A DNA stretch of 64,000 bases from Phycisphaerales bacterium (lineage in GTDB: Bacteria; Planctomycetota; Phycisphaerae; Phycisphaerales; UBA1924): assembly GCA_007693785.1 (NCBI GenBank), contig RECY01000021.1, positions 124,001 to 188,000 on the forward strand, given 5' to 3'. The notes beneath the pieces were generated by a model that ran no database searches, was not told the origin of the DNA, and worked only from the letters and a program-made list of their open reading frames with translations. The position numbers and the translations under genes were made by a program. Positions 51,027 through 59,260 of this stretch are shown here, in pieces (within the stretch, counting starts at the first letter, position 1; each line of letters begins with the position of its first letter).

Positions 51027-52607
51027 ATGAAGCTTTTGAACCGCCGCCGGATCGTTTGTTCGCGTCTGTGGGCCTGGTGCGTGCTCGCGTCGTGCCTGGT
51101 TGTGTGGGGTGCGCCTTCGGGGGCATCGGCGCAGGGGACGGGCGCGGTCGGGCGTGTGAACGCCGCGCTCGCGAACGTTTCCGAGGAGCGTCGGAGCGAC
51201 CTGATCCTGCTCCCGCGCCTGGCGGCGATGGACGACCGTCCCGGGGTGCTGAGCGTGCGGATGGACGCGGTGCGCAAGCTGGCGGCCCACCCGGATTTCC
51301 CGGCGATGGCGTCCTGGGCGATGGGCGCGCCGCAGCGGGCGGTGCTCGAGGCGATCCGGGAAGTGACCGAGGAGACGGACTACCGCTTTGCGCACGCGTT
51401 CGCGCAGCCCTACGGGGCCGAGGGCGTGCCGATCGACCTGATCGCGGCCGGTCTCTACACCGAACTCGGGGACCCGCCGCTGCTCGCGAGCGCGCAGCAC
51501 GGGTACATGGACCGGATCGCGGACACCGGGACGCTCGTCCACGTTGAGGCGTCGCGTTTGGCGGGCGAGGGCGAGGTCCGGGCGGCGGCGGACCTGCTGG
51601 TGCGCTGGGCGTATTTCTGCCGCCAGATGGCCGACCGCCCGTTCGCGCGGGAGAAGGTCTGGGGGATGCGCGAGGCGTCGTTCGCGATGGAGCGGATCCG
51701 GGACGTGGTGTACCTGGACACGCTGAGCGGGCGTCGGTTCAGCGCTCGGGACGCCGAGGAGGTCATCGCGCAGCTCGATAGCGTGGACGGCTTCCTGGGG
51801 ACCGAGCGGATCCGCGTGCCGATCGGGGACCGCGTGGCGGCCGAGCAGGTCGCCGAGCGTGTGCTGACGGCTCGCGGGGCGAACACGGACCTGTACGCGA
51901 CGACGCTGGCGCAGATCGGCGCGAGCAACCGCCCGCTTCGTCTGTTCGGTGAGGCGGCCCGGTACGAACAGGGCTCGGGCGTGCAGGCGGGGCTCTCGGA
52001 CACGCGCCGGACGATCGAGGCGTTGTTCGCGGATCTGGAATCGCGGTGGCGCCTGCCGATCGACAACGCGCGTCTGCGCCGCCCGTTCGAGATGGATCGT
52101 CTGGCGCGCCCGAGCGAGCAGGCGGTCGCCGCGGTGGTCCGCGCGCGGGGGTGGGACCCGACGGAGCTGATGGCCGAGCGTGACCGCCTTCGGACCGAGA
52201 TCGTGGGCACGCGTCAGGCGCTGGCGATCGTGGGATACCGGACGGCGTTCGGCGGCTTCCCGCCGGTGATCTCGTCGGTGCGCCCGCGATGGCTGCGTGC
52301 GATCGAGGCGGACCCGTTTAACCGCGATCGTGCGCGCGGGCGCGTGCCGCCGCTGGAGTATTTCGTGCCGATCCGCGACGTCCGGGCTTCGAACGACCCG
52401 CACGAGATGATCGGGACGGGATACTTCGACTCGGCGTTCAGCGTGAGCCTGTTCGACGACACGTTTGTGCTGTACTCGGTGGGGTTCAACGGGCGTCGGA
52501 ACTTCGCCGAGCGGATCGAGAACGACTGGCGCGAGGCGGGGCGTGGTCAGGACTACCTGATCTGGCCGCCGCTCTTGTCGCTCTCGCGCGAGGCGGCGCC
52601 GGAGTGA
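51027..52607 (+). CDS. Exported protein of unknown function
   Basis: I do not recognise this 526 aa protein. The ATG at 51027 begins a signal peptide (KLLNRRRIVCSRLWAWCVLASCLVVWGAPSGASAQG). The mature part is soluble and largely helical (GRVNAALANVSEERRSDLILLPRLAAMDD, WAMGAPQRAVLEAIREVTEE, DIDNARLRRPF-like) with an ordered end (FPPVISSVRPRWLRAIEADPFNRDRARG, VSLFDDTFVLYSVGFNGRRNFAERI). No catalytic motif could be found. It is divergent from ald and lies upstream of trxB with 91 bases between. Confidence 0.7.
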   Translation: MKLLNRRRIVCSRLWAWCVLASCLVVWGAPSGASAQGTGAVGRVNAALANVSEERRSDLILLPRLAAMDDRPGVLSVRMDAVRKLAAHPDFPAMASWAMGAPQRAVLEAIREVTEETDYRFAHAFAQPYGAEGVPIDLIAAGLYTELGDPPLLASAQHGYMDRIADTGTLVHVEASRLAGEGEVRAAADLLVRWAYFCRQMADRPFAREKVWGMREASFAMERIRDVVYLDTLSGRRFSARDAEEVIAQLDSVDGFLGTERIRVPIGDRVAAEQVAERVLTARGANTDLYATTLAQIGASNRPLRLFGEAARYEQGSGVQAGLSDTRRTIEALFADLESRWRLPIDNARLRRPFEMDRLARPSEQAVAAVVRARGWDPTELMAERDRLRTEIVGTRQALAIVGYRTAFGGFPPVISSVRPRWLRAIEADPFNRDRARGRVPPLEYFVPIRDVRASNDPHEMIGTGYFDSAFSVSLFDDTFVLYSVGFNGRRNFAERIENDWREAGRGQDYLIWPPLLSLSREAAPE

Positions 52608-52698
52608 ACGCCGCGGCACGCAGCCGCGGGTGTTCTGGTGTGGTAGACGGGTTGGATCGGGGTCGGTGGGTTCCAAACGGATCGGAGTGTTCACCCGC

Positions 52699-53712
52699 AT
52701 GAGCGAGCAGAACGGCAACGCCGAGGTTCACAAGCTGGTCATCATTGGTTCCGGTCCGGCGGGCTGGACGGCCGCCATTTATGCCGCGCGAGCCAACCTC
52801 GACCCGGTCGTCTATGTCGGCGTGCCGAAGCAGAACCCGGGGATCGTCCTCCCCGGCGGGCAGCTCATGCTGACGACGGACGTGGAGAACTACCCGGGCT
52901 TCCCGGAGGGCGTGACCGGGCCGAACATGATGGACAAGTTCCAGCAGCAGGCCGAGCGGTTCGGGACCACGATCGCCGGGCGCGACATCGTGAAGGTGAA
53001 CTTCAAGGCGACGCCCTTCGAGCTGACGACCGACAAGGGCGACGTCGTGCGCGCGCACGCGGTGATCCTCGCGACCGGGGCGACGGCCAACTGGCTCGGG
53101 CTCGAGAGCGAGATGCGCCTCGCGATGTCCGGCGGCGGCGTCAGCGCGTGCGCCGTCTGCGACGGCGCTTTGCCCATGTTCCGCGATCAGCCGCTCGCCG
53201 TCATCGGCGGCGGCGACACCGCGATGGAAGAGGCGACCTATCTGACCAAGTTCGCCAGCAAGGTCTATATCATCCACCGGCGGGACGAGTTCCGTGCCAG
53301 CAAGGTCATGCAGGAGCGCCTGCTGAATAAGCCCAACGCCGAGGTGCTGTGGAACAAGCAGGTCGTCGATTTCCTGGGCGAGCAGAACGAGCACGGCGAC
53401 GAGAAGCTGCGGGCCCTGGTGCTCGAGGACACGGTCACGCGCGAGCGGTCGGAGCTGGCGGTCAAGGGCGCGTTCCTCGCGATCGGGCACACGCCGGCGA
53501 CGAAGTTCCTGCGCGAGGACTCCGGTCTGGAATTCGACGAGGCGGGGTACATTGATTTGAAGGGCCGGTCGAGCGCGACGAACATCGAGGGCGTGTTCGC
53601 GGCCGGGGACGTCGCCGATGCGCACTACCGCCAGGCCGTGACGGCCGCGGGCATGGGCTGCCAGGCCGCGATCGACGCGGAACGCTGGCTCGGGGCGCAG
53701 GGGCTGGCGTAA
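52699..53712 (+). CDS. trxB: Thioredoxin reductase
   Basis: This 337 aa flavoenzyme passes electrons from NADPH to thioredoxin. The FAD site is LVIIGSGPAGWTAAIYAARANL, the redox pair is Cys151-Ala-Val-Cys154 in SACAVCDGALPMF, and the NADPH site is LAVIGGGDTAMEEATYLTKFASKVYIIHRRDEFRAS. The last FAD motif is GVFAAGDVADAHYRQAVTAAGMG. Length is typical for the low-Mr type. The long segment with QNPGIVLPGGQLMLTTDVENYPGFPEG is as in family members. The start follows GGAG at moderate distance. It converges with the SUMF1-like gene, leaving only 22 bases between stops. Confidence 0.95.
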   Translation: MSEQNGNAEVHKLVIIGSGPAGWTAAIYAARANLDPVVYVGVPKQNPGIVLPGGQLMLTTDVENYPGFPEGVTGPNMMDKFQQQAERFGTTIAGRDIVKVNFKATPFELTTDKGDVVRAHAVILATGATANWLGLESEMRLAMSGGGVSACAVCDGALPMFRDQPLAVIGGGDTAMEEATYLTKFASKVYIIHRRDEFRASKVMQERLLNKPNAEVLWNKQVVDFLGEQNEHGDEKLRALVLEDTVTRERSELAVKGAFLAIGHTPATKFLREDSGLEFDEAGYIDLKGRSSATNIEGVFAAGDVADAHYRQAVTAAGMGCQAAIDAERWLGAQGLA

Positions 53713-53734
53713 ACGCGATCGGCTCGGCCCGAAC

Positions 53735-54769
53735 TCAGCGTCGCCGACGCGAGCAGATCAGAGCCGCCATCAGCAGGACGCCTGGAACGCCGGGTGACGG
53801 GATTGTTGAGGCGATGCGGATGCCGGGGAAGCCAAACTCGCCACTGGCCCCCGAGTGCCAATCATCGATGACATCCAGCAGATATGCGCCGAGATCGCCA
53901 ATGGCGTACGTGGACGCATTTTGCAACCTGCTGCTTTGCCCATTGTTAGGGTTCACGATCGCGTCTTCAAACCACTCCCCGGCTCCCCCGGAGACGCCGA
54001 GCAATCCCCACGGGCTCTGGACCTCGGGGTACTGCCCGACAGGGCCGTTGAAGAGCATGTTCCCGGGCGTGTTCTCGTCGGAGGTGAACCAGACGTCGGA
54101 CTCTTCGGGCGTGACGGGCACTTCGGACATGTGCGGGTAGGGCCAGTAGCCGGGCTCGCCTTGCCCGTAACGGTTGGGGTCGTAGTACGCGGCCTTGATG
54201 TACTCGCTGACCGATGGGATCCAGTACTTCGCGCCGGGCATGCGTACGTTGATATCGGTGTATCGCCCGTCGGCGTTGGGCTGGAAGTGGCTGGTGTCGT
54301 ACGCGCCGGTCTCAAAGGCCCAGGCCTCGTTGATCTTGCCGTTGTGGAGCCAGTTGCAGTATCGGGCCGCGGTGTGCCAGCCGATGTACTCGGCCGGGTG
54401 GTTCTCGGTGCCGGGGGTGTAGACGAACTGGTTGTCGGCGTTGATGCCGTGGTAGAGGCCGTTGAGATTGGAGCGGTGGCCCTGGTAGTGGGGCGCGTAG
54501 GCCTCGAGGAACTCGCCCCACTGCGAGATGGTGACCTCGTTCCGCATGATACGGAACTCGTAGCCGACGGCCCCGGCGTTCTGGTAGGGCTCAAAATCTG
54601 GCGCCCAGAACAGCTTCGGCGCCTCGGCCTCGGTCACGGCCCGGTTGCCGGGATCGCCGACGGTGACGAAGTCGAGGCCGTATTCGGGCGGGGCGGCGAG
54701 GGCCGGGGTGGTGATGGCGGCGAGCGTTGCCGCGGCGAGCGCGGCGGTGGTGGTGCGTGCGCGGTTCAT
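53735..54769 (-). CDS. Exported SUMF1-like (formylglycine-generating-enzyme fold) protein with PEP-CTERM-like tail, copy 2
   Basis: The product is 344 aa. A signal peptide (ALAAATLAAITTPALA) leads into EYGLDFVTVGDPGNRAVTEAEAPKL. The SUMF1/EgtB-like fold is shown by GAVGYEFRIMRNEVTISQWGEFL, EYIGWHTAARYCNWLHNGK, MPGAKYWIPSVSEYIKAAYYDPNR, and SPWGLLGVSGGAGEWFEDAI, where classical enzymes have the GNVWEW motif. The catalytic Cys pair of true formylglycine enzymes is not evident, so it is probably non-catalytic. The tail IPSPGVPGVLLMAALICSRRRR is a PEP-CTERM-like sorting signal (Pro motif, helix, basic end). Its start overlaps the stop of the paralogue upstream as ATGA. It converges with trxB. Confidence 0.75.
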   Translation of the reverse strand: MNRARTTTAALAAATLAAITTPALAAPPEYGLDFVTVGDPGNRAVTEAEAPKLFWAPDFEPYQNAGAVGYEFRIMRNEVTISQWGEFLEAYAPHYQGHRSNLNGLYHGINADNQFVYTPGTENHPAEYIGWHTAARYCNWLHNGKINEAWAFETGAYDTSHFQPNADGRYTDINVRMPGAKYWIPSVSEYIKAAYYDPNRYGQGEPGYWPYPHMSEVPVTPEESDVWFTSDENTPGNMLFNGPVGQYPEVQSPWGLLGVSGGAGEWFEDAIVNPNNGQSSRLQNASTYAIGDLGAYLLDVIDDWHSGASGEFGFPGIRIASTIPSPGVPGVLLMAALICSRRRR

Positions 54770-55824
54770 CGGGTTCGCCTCCGGGTGGTTGTGACTAACG
54801 CGCCCGTGATCAGCACGAGGCCTGTGCTCGGCGTGGGAATCATGCTTGCAATCCGAAGCCCATTGAAACCGCCATAAGGATTGCTAGGCCCCCCGCCGGC
54901 AAGCCAGTAGTCCAGTCGGTCGTCAAGCAACGCGCTCCACTCGCCGCCACTGTGCTGAGAGATGATGCTCCTGCGAATGGAGTTGTTCCCGCTTGGGACA
55001 GGGTCTTCGAGCCACTCTCCCGCTCCTCCGGAGACGCCGAGGAGTCCCCATGGGGATTGGACGTCGGGGTACTGCCCGACGGGTTGGCCGAGGAGTTCGA
55101 TCCACGGCGTGACGCCCCACTCGCCCTCGAACCAGACGTCGGACTGTTCCGGCGTCACCGGCTCGTCGGACATGTGCGGGTACTGCCAGTAGCCCGGTTG
55201 TCCGGGGCCGTGGCGGTTCGGATCGTAGTACGCGGCCTTGATGTACTCGTCGACGGACGGGATCCAGTACTTGGCACCGGGCAAGCGAACGTTGCTGTCC
55301 TGATACTTGCCGTTCTCGTCGGGCTCGAAGTGGCTGGTGTCGTACGCGCCGGTCTCGAAGGCCCATGCCTCGTTGACCTTGCCGTTGTGGAGCCAGTTGC
55401 AGAAGCGGGCGGCCGTGTGCCAGCCGATGCCGGTCGCGGGGTAGTCGCCGGTGCCGGCGGTGTAGGTGAAGGTGGAGCCGCCCCCTGCGCCGTAGTACGC
55501 GTCCCCAAAGCCGACGAGCGGGCCGTCGTGGTATGGCGTGTAGGCGTTGAGGAAGTCGACCCATGTGGAGATGGTGACCTCATTCCGCATGATGCGGAAC
55601 TCGTAGCCGACGCTGCCTGGGTTTTCGAAGCTCGGGGACCCGGGGTAGCCGCCGAAGAGGCCGGGGGCCTCCTCGGCGGTCGCGCCGCGGTTGCCCGGAT
55701 CGCCGACGGTGACGAAATCGAGGCCGTAGTCGGGCGGGGCGGCGAGGGACGGGGTGGTGAGGGCGAGGCTCAGGGCGAGCGGGGCGACGGTCCATCGTCG
55801 GCGTGAGGTGGGTGGTGCGGGCAT
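54766..55824 (-). CDS. Exported SUMF1-like protein with PEP-CTERM-like tail, copy 1
   Basis: The product is 352 aa, started at 55824 with AAGGA upstream. It shares its whole layout with the gene downstream: signal peptide (VAPLALSLALTTPSLA), then DYGLDFVTVGDPGNRG, FRIMRNEVTISTWVDFL, GIGWHTAARFCNWLHNGKVNEAWAFETGAYDTSHFEP, LPGAKYWIPSVDEYIKAAYYDPNR and SPWGLLGVSGGAGEWLEDPV. The tail IPTPSTGLVLITGALVTTTRRRTR is again PEP-CTERM-like. The two arose by tandem duplication and are translationally coupled. The role is unknown; surface display on an exopolysaccharide matrix is inferred from the sorting tail. A small dyad lies about 40 bases upstream of the start. Confidence 0.75.
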   Translation of the reverse strand: MPAPPTSRRRWTVAPLALSLALTTPSLAAPPDYGLDFVTVGDPGNRGATAEEAPGLFGGYPGSPSFENPGSVGYEFRIMRNEVTISTWVDFLNAYTPYHDGPLVGFGDAYYGAGGGSTFTYTAGTGDYPATGIGWHTAARFCNWLHNGKVNEAWAFETGAYDTSHFEPDENGKYQDSNVRLPGAKYWIPSVDEYIKAAYYDPNRHGPGQPGYWQYPHMSDEPVTPEQSDVWFEGEWGVTPWIELLGQPVGQYPDVQSPWGLLGVSGGAGEWLEDPVPSGNNSIRRSIISQHSGGEWSALLDDRLDYWLAGGGPSNPYGGFNGLRIASMIPTPSTGLVLITGALVTTTRRRTR

Positions 55825-55861
55825 GACGAGTCCTTCCGGTTGGGTGTGACGCCGCAGGGTG

Positions 55862-55877
55862 CCAATGGTTTCATTGG
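55862..55877 (-). promoter_or_regulatory. Small dyad upstream of the SUMF1-like pair
   Basis: CCAATG, GTTT, CATTGG is a perfect 6 bp inverted repeat 38 bases before the start codon of the first SUMF1-like gene. It could be an operator or a leader hairpin; no regulator is known. Confidence 0.3.
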
Positions 55878-55995
55878 GCTCTGCGGGTTGGATATAGCTG
55901 TTGTCGGCGTTGTTGCGGCGGGGGCGCAAATAGAGCGACGGGCCGCGGGTTTCGGCTTGGGCGAGGGGCTTGGGTGTGTATCGGGGGGGTATCGC

Positions 55996-56021
55996 GCACG
56001 GGCGGGACGCCCGTGCCACGG
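55996..56021. repeat. Family A GC palindrome, intergenic copy 2
   Basis: GCACGGGCGGGACGCCCGTG with CCACGG after it, identical over the core to the copy at 14958. It lies 26 bases past the stop of the minus-strand ACT-domain gene, the same position relative to a minus gene as copy 1. Confidence 0.75.
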
Positions 56022-56046
56022 GGGGAGTGGGAGAGGCGTTGGCGTC

Positions 56047-56532
56047 TCAGTGCGGGTCGAGGATGTCGCACTCGCCGAAGAGGCGGAACTCTTTGCGGCG
56101 GAGGATCTGCCCGGCGAAGGTCGGGTCGTCGACGGCCAGCGCGATCGTCGGCGTGCCGTTGGGGCGGAGCATCAGCGGGTAGGCGAAGTGGATGTTCACC
56201 TCCGCCCCGAGCAGGCAGAGGCAGAGGCTGCTGAGCGAGTGCCCGCGGCTCAGCTCCACCACGAGCACCGGGTGCTCCGAGTACGGCAGCGCGCCGTCAC
56301 GCAGGATGCGCTTGGCGATGAAGGCGCTGTTGGTCACCAGACGCACGACGGCGTGGTCGCTCGCCTCGTGGACGCTGATGGCGCAGATCTGGCAGCCCTC
56401 GGCCTCCTCGAACGCGCTCAGGACGTCGTAGAGCTTGCCGACCCGGTTGTCGAGGAAGACGCTGAACTGGCTGACCGTGGGGGGGGCGTAGCCCTGGGTG
56501 GTCTCGAGCGATGTGGAGGACTGCATGCCCAT
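56047..56532 (-). CDS. ACT-domain protein (tandem ACT regulatory type)
   Basis: The product is 161 aa (a start at the third codon is also possible). Two ACT units are visible: FSVFLDNRVGKLYDVLSAFEEAEGCQICAISVHEASDHAVVRLVTN (about residues 22-70) and PVLVVELSRGHSLSSLCLCLLGAEVNIHFAYPLML (about 87-125), with TPTIALAVDDPTFAGQIL closing the second. The NRVGKLYDV and the hydrophobic strands fit amino-acid-binding ACT pairs. No enzyme domain is attached, so it is probably a free-standing sensor. The ligand and partner are unknown. It lies between the SUMF1-like pair and iscA on the same strand. Confidence 0.75.
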   Translation of the reverse strand: MGMQSSTSLETTQGYAPPTVSQFSVFLDNRVGKLYDVLSAFEEAEGCQICAISVHEASDHAVVRLVTNSAFIAKRILRDGALPYSEHPVLVVELSRGHSLSSLCLCLLGAEVNIHFAYPLMLRPNGTPTIALAVDDPTFAGQILRRKEFRLFGECDILDPH

Positions 56533-56707
56533 GGTGCGCCTTGCTTGCCGGGCGTGTGCTCGGCGTCACGGTCTTCGCCGCCGGGTTCGGGAAATCCGCC
56601 CGCAACGCTCAGAGTAGCGGAAACCCCCATCTCGCGACAAGTGTTGGGGAGGGAATCCGTGCCCTTGGTCCCCGAGCGGTGATCGGGGGTGCGGCGGGTC
56701 TGAAAGC

Positions 56708-56735
56708 AACAACCCCGCCGGTGGGCGGGGTTGTT
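56708..56735 (-). terminator. Strong hairpin after iscA
   Basis: AACAACCCCGCC (56708-56719), a GGTG loop and the exact complement (56724-56735). It begins 18 bases past the iscA stop. On the minus strand GCTTTC follows, so it may end the isc transcript. Confidence 0.65.
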
Positions 56736-56753
56736 CGCGGTGGTGGTTCGGGT

Positions 56754-57116
56754 TTACGCGGAGAAGCTGGAGCCGCAGCCGCAGCTGGTGGTGGCGTTGG
56801 GGTTGTTGAAGACGAAGCCTCGCCCCATGACCTCGTCGCGGAAGTCGACGGTGGTGCCGGAGAGGTAGAGGAGGCTCTTGGGGTCGCAGACGAGCTTGAT
56901 GCCGTGGTGCTCGAAGACCTCGTCGGTCTCTTTTTCGGTCTCGGTGAGGTCGAGGACGTAGCTGAAGCCGCTGCACCCGCCGCCCTTGACGCCGACACGG
57001 AGGCGGACCTTGTCCTTGTCGAGTTCCTGCTCGTCGACAATGCGTCGGATCTCGCGTGCGGCGAGCTCGGTGAGGATGACGCCGGCTTCGGTGGGGGCCT
57101 GGGTGTCGGTGGTCAT
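56754..57116 (-). CDS. iscA: Iron-sulfur cluster assembly/carrier protein, IscA/ErpA type
   Basis: This 120 aa A-type carrier delivers clusters to target proteins. The start at 57116 has AAGGAG in front; an upstream extension of 18 codons is not family-like. The core is VILTELAAREIRRIVDEQEL, LRVGVKGGGCSGFSYVLDL with the first ligand Cys, and TTSCGCGSSFSA with the two C-terminal Cys, the full CxnCGC set. VCDPKSLLYLSGTTVDF is typical. It is the last gene of iscS-iscU-iscA. It is separated from iscU by 220 bases occupied by a heptanucleotide array, so co-transcription is inferred. Confidence 0.92.
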   Translation of the reverse strand: MTTDTQAPTEAGVILTELAAREIRRIVDEQELDKDKVRLRVGVKGGGCSGFSYVLDLTETEKETDEVFEHHGIKLVCDPKSLLYLSGTTVDFRDEVMGRGFVFNNPNATTSCGCGSSFSA

Positions 57117-57235
57117 GGTGGGTCTCCTTCGGCTTACCAACTGTACGCGTGCGCCGGGGCTTGCGTTCAATGGCTGGCGGGGGCGTGGTTTGCGGGTTTT
57201 CGGACGGGCCGCATGGTAAGGGAGCGTCCTGCGGA

Positions 57236-57311
57236 AGGCACCGGGAGCCAGGGACCGGGCACCAGTGTTCAGGCCGCATCACTGATGCCTGGTCACCGGC
57301 TCCTGGTGCCT
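57236..57311. repeat. Family D heptanucleotide inverted array, locus 3 (unit AGGCACC)
   Basis: The left arm is six 7-base units in phase: AGGCACC, GGGAGCC, AGGGACC and three more (57236-57277). The right arm (57284-57311) is four complementary units, in phase: GATGCCT, GGTCACC, GGCTCCT, GGTGCCT. It sits between iscU and iscA. Confidence 0.8.
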
Positions 57312-57336
57312 GACCCGACCGCTCGTTCGAAGGGGC

Positions 57337-57765
57337 TCAGTGGGCGTGGGCGGGTTCTTTAGCTTCGATCCCGTTCTTGGTCTTGTAGTCGGCGATCGCG
57401 GCCCGGATCGCGTCCTCCGCGAGCACGGAGCAGTGGATCTTGACCGGGGGGAGGCTGAGCTCCTCGACGATCTCGGTGTTCTTGATCGCGAGGCCCTCGT
57501 CGACGGTGCGGCCCTTCAGCCACTCGGTCGCGAGGGAGCTGCTGGCGATCGCCGAGCCGCACCCGAAGCACTTGAACTTGGCGTCCTCGATCTTGCCGGT
57601 CGCTTCATCGACCTTGATCTGGAGCTGCATGACGTCGCCGCACTCGGGCGCGCCGACGAGCCCGACGCCGACGTCCTTGCGCTCCTTGATCTCTTTCTGC
57701 GTGCCGAACGACCCGACGTTGCGGGGGTTCTCGTAGTGGTCGACGACTTTGGTGCTGTATGCCAT
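57337..57765 (-). CDS. iscU: Iron-sulfur cluster scaffold protein IscU
   Basis: This 142 aa scaffold holds clusters while IscS supplies sulfur. The start is the second ATG at 57765 (MAYSTKVVDHYENPRNVGSF) with GGAGC upstream. Ligands are Cys42 with Asp44 (PECGDVM), Cys66 (FKCFGCGSAIASSS) and Cys112 with His111 (KIHCSVLAEDA). The LPPVK motif (105-109), recognised by HscA, is present although no hscA or hscB gene is in view. It is 110 bases downstream of iscS, the space holding an inverted repeat. Confidence 0.95.
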   Translation of the reverse strand: MAYSTKVVDHYENPRNVGSFGTQKEIKERKDVGVGLVGAPECGDVMQLQIKVDEATGKIEDAKFKCFGCGSAIASSSLATEWLKGRTVDEGLAIKNTEIVEELSLPPVKIHCSVLAEDAIRAAIADYKTKNGIEAKEPAHAH

Positions 57766-57783
57766 GGGAAAGCTCCAGATGTT

Positions 57784-57872
57784 CAAATGGCCAGAAGGCC
57801 AGATTCGTTGTGTTCGTGTCCGTTCCGTGATTCCGATTTGGCCATCTGGCCCTTTGCCATCCGGCCCTTTCG
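57784..57872. repeat. Inverted repeat between iscS and iscU (possible family D array)
   Basis: Left arm CAAATGGCCAGAAGGCCAGA (57785-57804) pairs imperfectly with the right arm, which carries GATTTGGCCATCTGGCCC and a second CCATCCGGCCC (57835-57870). Units near GGCCAGA/GGCCAAA recur at 7- or 8-base spacing, less regular than the other arrays. Confidence 0.6.
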
Positions 57873-57874
57873 CC

Positions 57875-59113
57875 TCAGTGCGCCGCCCATTCGATCTTGG
57901 TGATGTCGATGCCCTCGTTGTGCATGTCGTAGAGGGGGCTGAGGACGCGGAGCTTCTCGACGCTCTCGATGATCTTGTTGGTGGCGTAGTGGACTTCTTC
58001 TTCGGTAGTCCAGCGTCCGAGGCTGAGTCGGAGGCTGGAGTGGGCGAGGTCGTCGCCGACGCCGAGGGCCTTGAGGACGTAGCTGGGCTCGAGGCTGGCG
58101 CTGGTGCAGGCCGAGCCGGAGCTCATCGCGATGTCCTTGCACGCCATCATGAGGCTCTCGCCCTCGACGAAGCCGAAGGAGATGTTGGTCATGTGCGGCA
58201 GTCGCTTCTCGCGGTGCCCGTTGATCTGCACGGTGTCGAGCTTCTCGGTGACGGTGGTCTCGATCCTGTCGCGGAGCTTGCGGAGGCGGTCGGCGTCCTT
58301 GGTCATCTCCTGCGATGCGAGTTCGGCGGCCTTGCCGAGCCCGACGATGCCGGTGACGTTGAGGGTGCCCGAGCGGAAGCCGCGCTCCTGCCCGCCGCCC
58401 TCCGCGAGGGCCGTGAGGCGGACGCGCGGGCGGCGACGACGGACATAGAGCCCGCCGACGCCCTTGGGCCCGTACATCTTGTGCGCACTGAACGACATCA
58501 GGTCGATCTGGGCGGCGTTGACGTCGGTGGGCATCTTGCCGACCCACTGCGTCCCGTCGACGTGGAAGATGACGCCGCGGTCGTGGCAGAGGGCGCCGAT
58601 CTCCGGAACTTCGTTGATCGTGCCGATCTCGTTGTTCGCCCAGAGGAGCGAGACGAGGATGGTGTCGTCGCGCATCGCGTTCTTGACCATCTCGGCCGTG
58701 ATGATGCCGTCGCGACCGGGCTCGAGGAAGGTGACGTCGAAGCCTTCCTTCTGGAGGCGCTTGCAGGGGTCGAGCGTCGCCTTGTGCTCGTGGGTCGCGG
58801 TGATGACGTGCCCGCGCCCGGTGCTGCCGGCCGGCTTCTTCGCGTACATCTGCGCCCCGCCCTTGATCGCGAGATTGTTGCTCTCGGTCGCGCCGCTGGT
58901 GAAGACGACCTCCTTGCGGTCGGCCCCGATCAGGTTCGAGACCTGATCGCGAGCGGTGTCCACGGCGGCCTCGCCCGCCCAGCCGAAACTGTGGTTCCGG
59001 CTGCCCGGGTTGCCGTAGACCTCGGTGAAGTACGGCAGCATCGCCTCGACCACCCGCGGGTCGCAGGGGGTTGTGGCGGCGTGATCGAAATAGATCGGGA
59101 GCTTCAGCGACAT
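57875..59113 (-). CDS. iscS: Cysteine desulfurase IscS
   Basis: This 412 aa PLP enzyme takes sulfur from cysteine for cluster assembly and tRNA thiolation. The start at 59113 (MSLKLPIYFDHAATTP) is preferred over the ATG two codons upstream because GGAG is well spaced for it. Motifs are DHAATTPCDPRVVEAM, FTSGATESNNLAIKG, ATHEHKATLDPC, HVDGTQWVGKMP, the PLP lysine in SFSAHKMYGPKGVGGLY, and the active-site Cys in SSGSACTSASLEPSYVL. Length matches the group II NifS/IscS type. A -10 box and a Fur/PerR-like dyad lie about 80 bases upstream (59192-59210). Confidence 0.95.
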   Translation of the reverse strand: MSLKLPIYFDHAATTPCDPRVVEAMLPYFTEVYGNPGSRNHSFGWAGEAAVDTARDQVSNLIGADRKEVVFTSGATESNNLAIKGGAQMYAKKPAGSTGRGHVITATHEHKATLDPCKRLQKEGFDVTFLEPGRDGIITAEMVKNAMRDDTILVSLLWANNEIGTINEVPEIGALCHDRGVIFHVDGTQWVGKMPTDVNAAQIDLMSFSAHKMYGPKGVGGLYVRRRRPRVRLTALAEGGGQERGFRSGTLNVTGIVGLGKAAELASQEMTKDADRLRKLRDRIETTVTEKLDTVQINGHREKRLPHMTNISFGFVEGESLMMACKDIAMSSGSACTSASLEPSYVLKALGVGDDLAHSSLRLSLGRWTTEEEVHYATNKIIESVEKLRVLSPLYDMHNEGIDITKIEWAAH

Positions 59114-59191
59114 CGGCATCTCCGTGCAGGGGGCCCGGGCTCGATCAGCCGATCCGGCGACCGACAGCCCGGACCTCGGGGTCCGTTTACT

Positions 59192-59210
59192 TTGGAATCA
59201 TTCTATTTTA
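59192..59210 (-). promoter_or_regulatory. iscS promoter -10 with overlapping degenerate Fur/PerR-like box
   Basis: On the minus strand TAAAAT (59205-59210) is a good -10. It overlaps by two bases a 7-1-7 dyad (59192-59206): one half is TTGGAAT exactly as at 4807, the other matches in 5 of 7. The transcript would have a leader of about 85 bases. No -35 is clear. Repressor occupancy over the start point would fit iron or oxidative control. Confidence 0.4.
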
Positions 59211-59260
59211 GGCGGCTCGATCCGCTGAAGCCACTGTTCGGGCACCTCGGGTGGCCCGAT

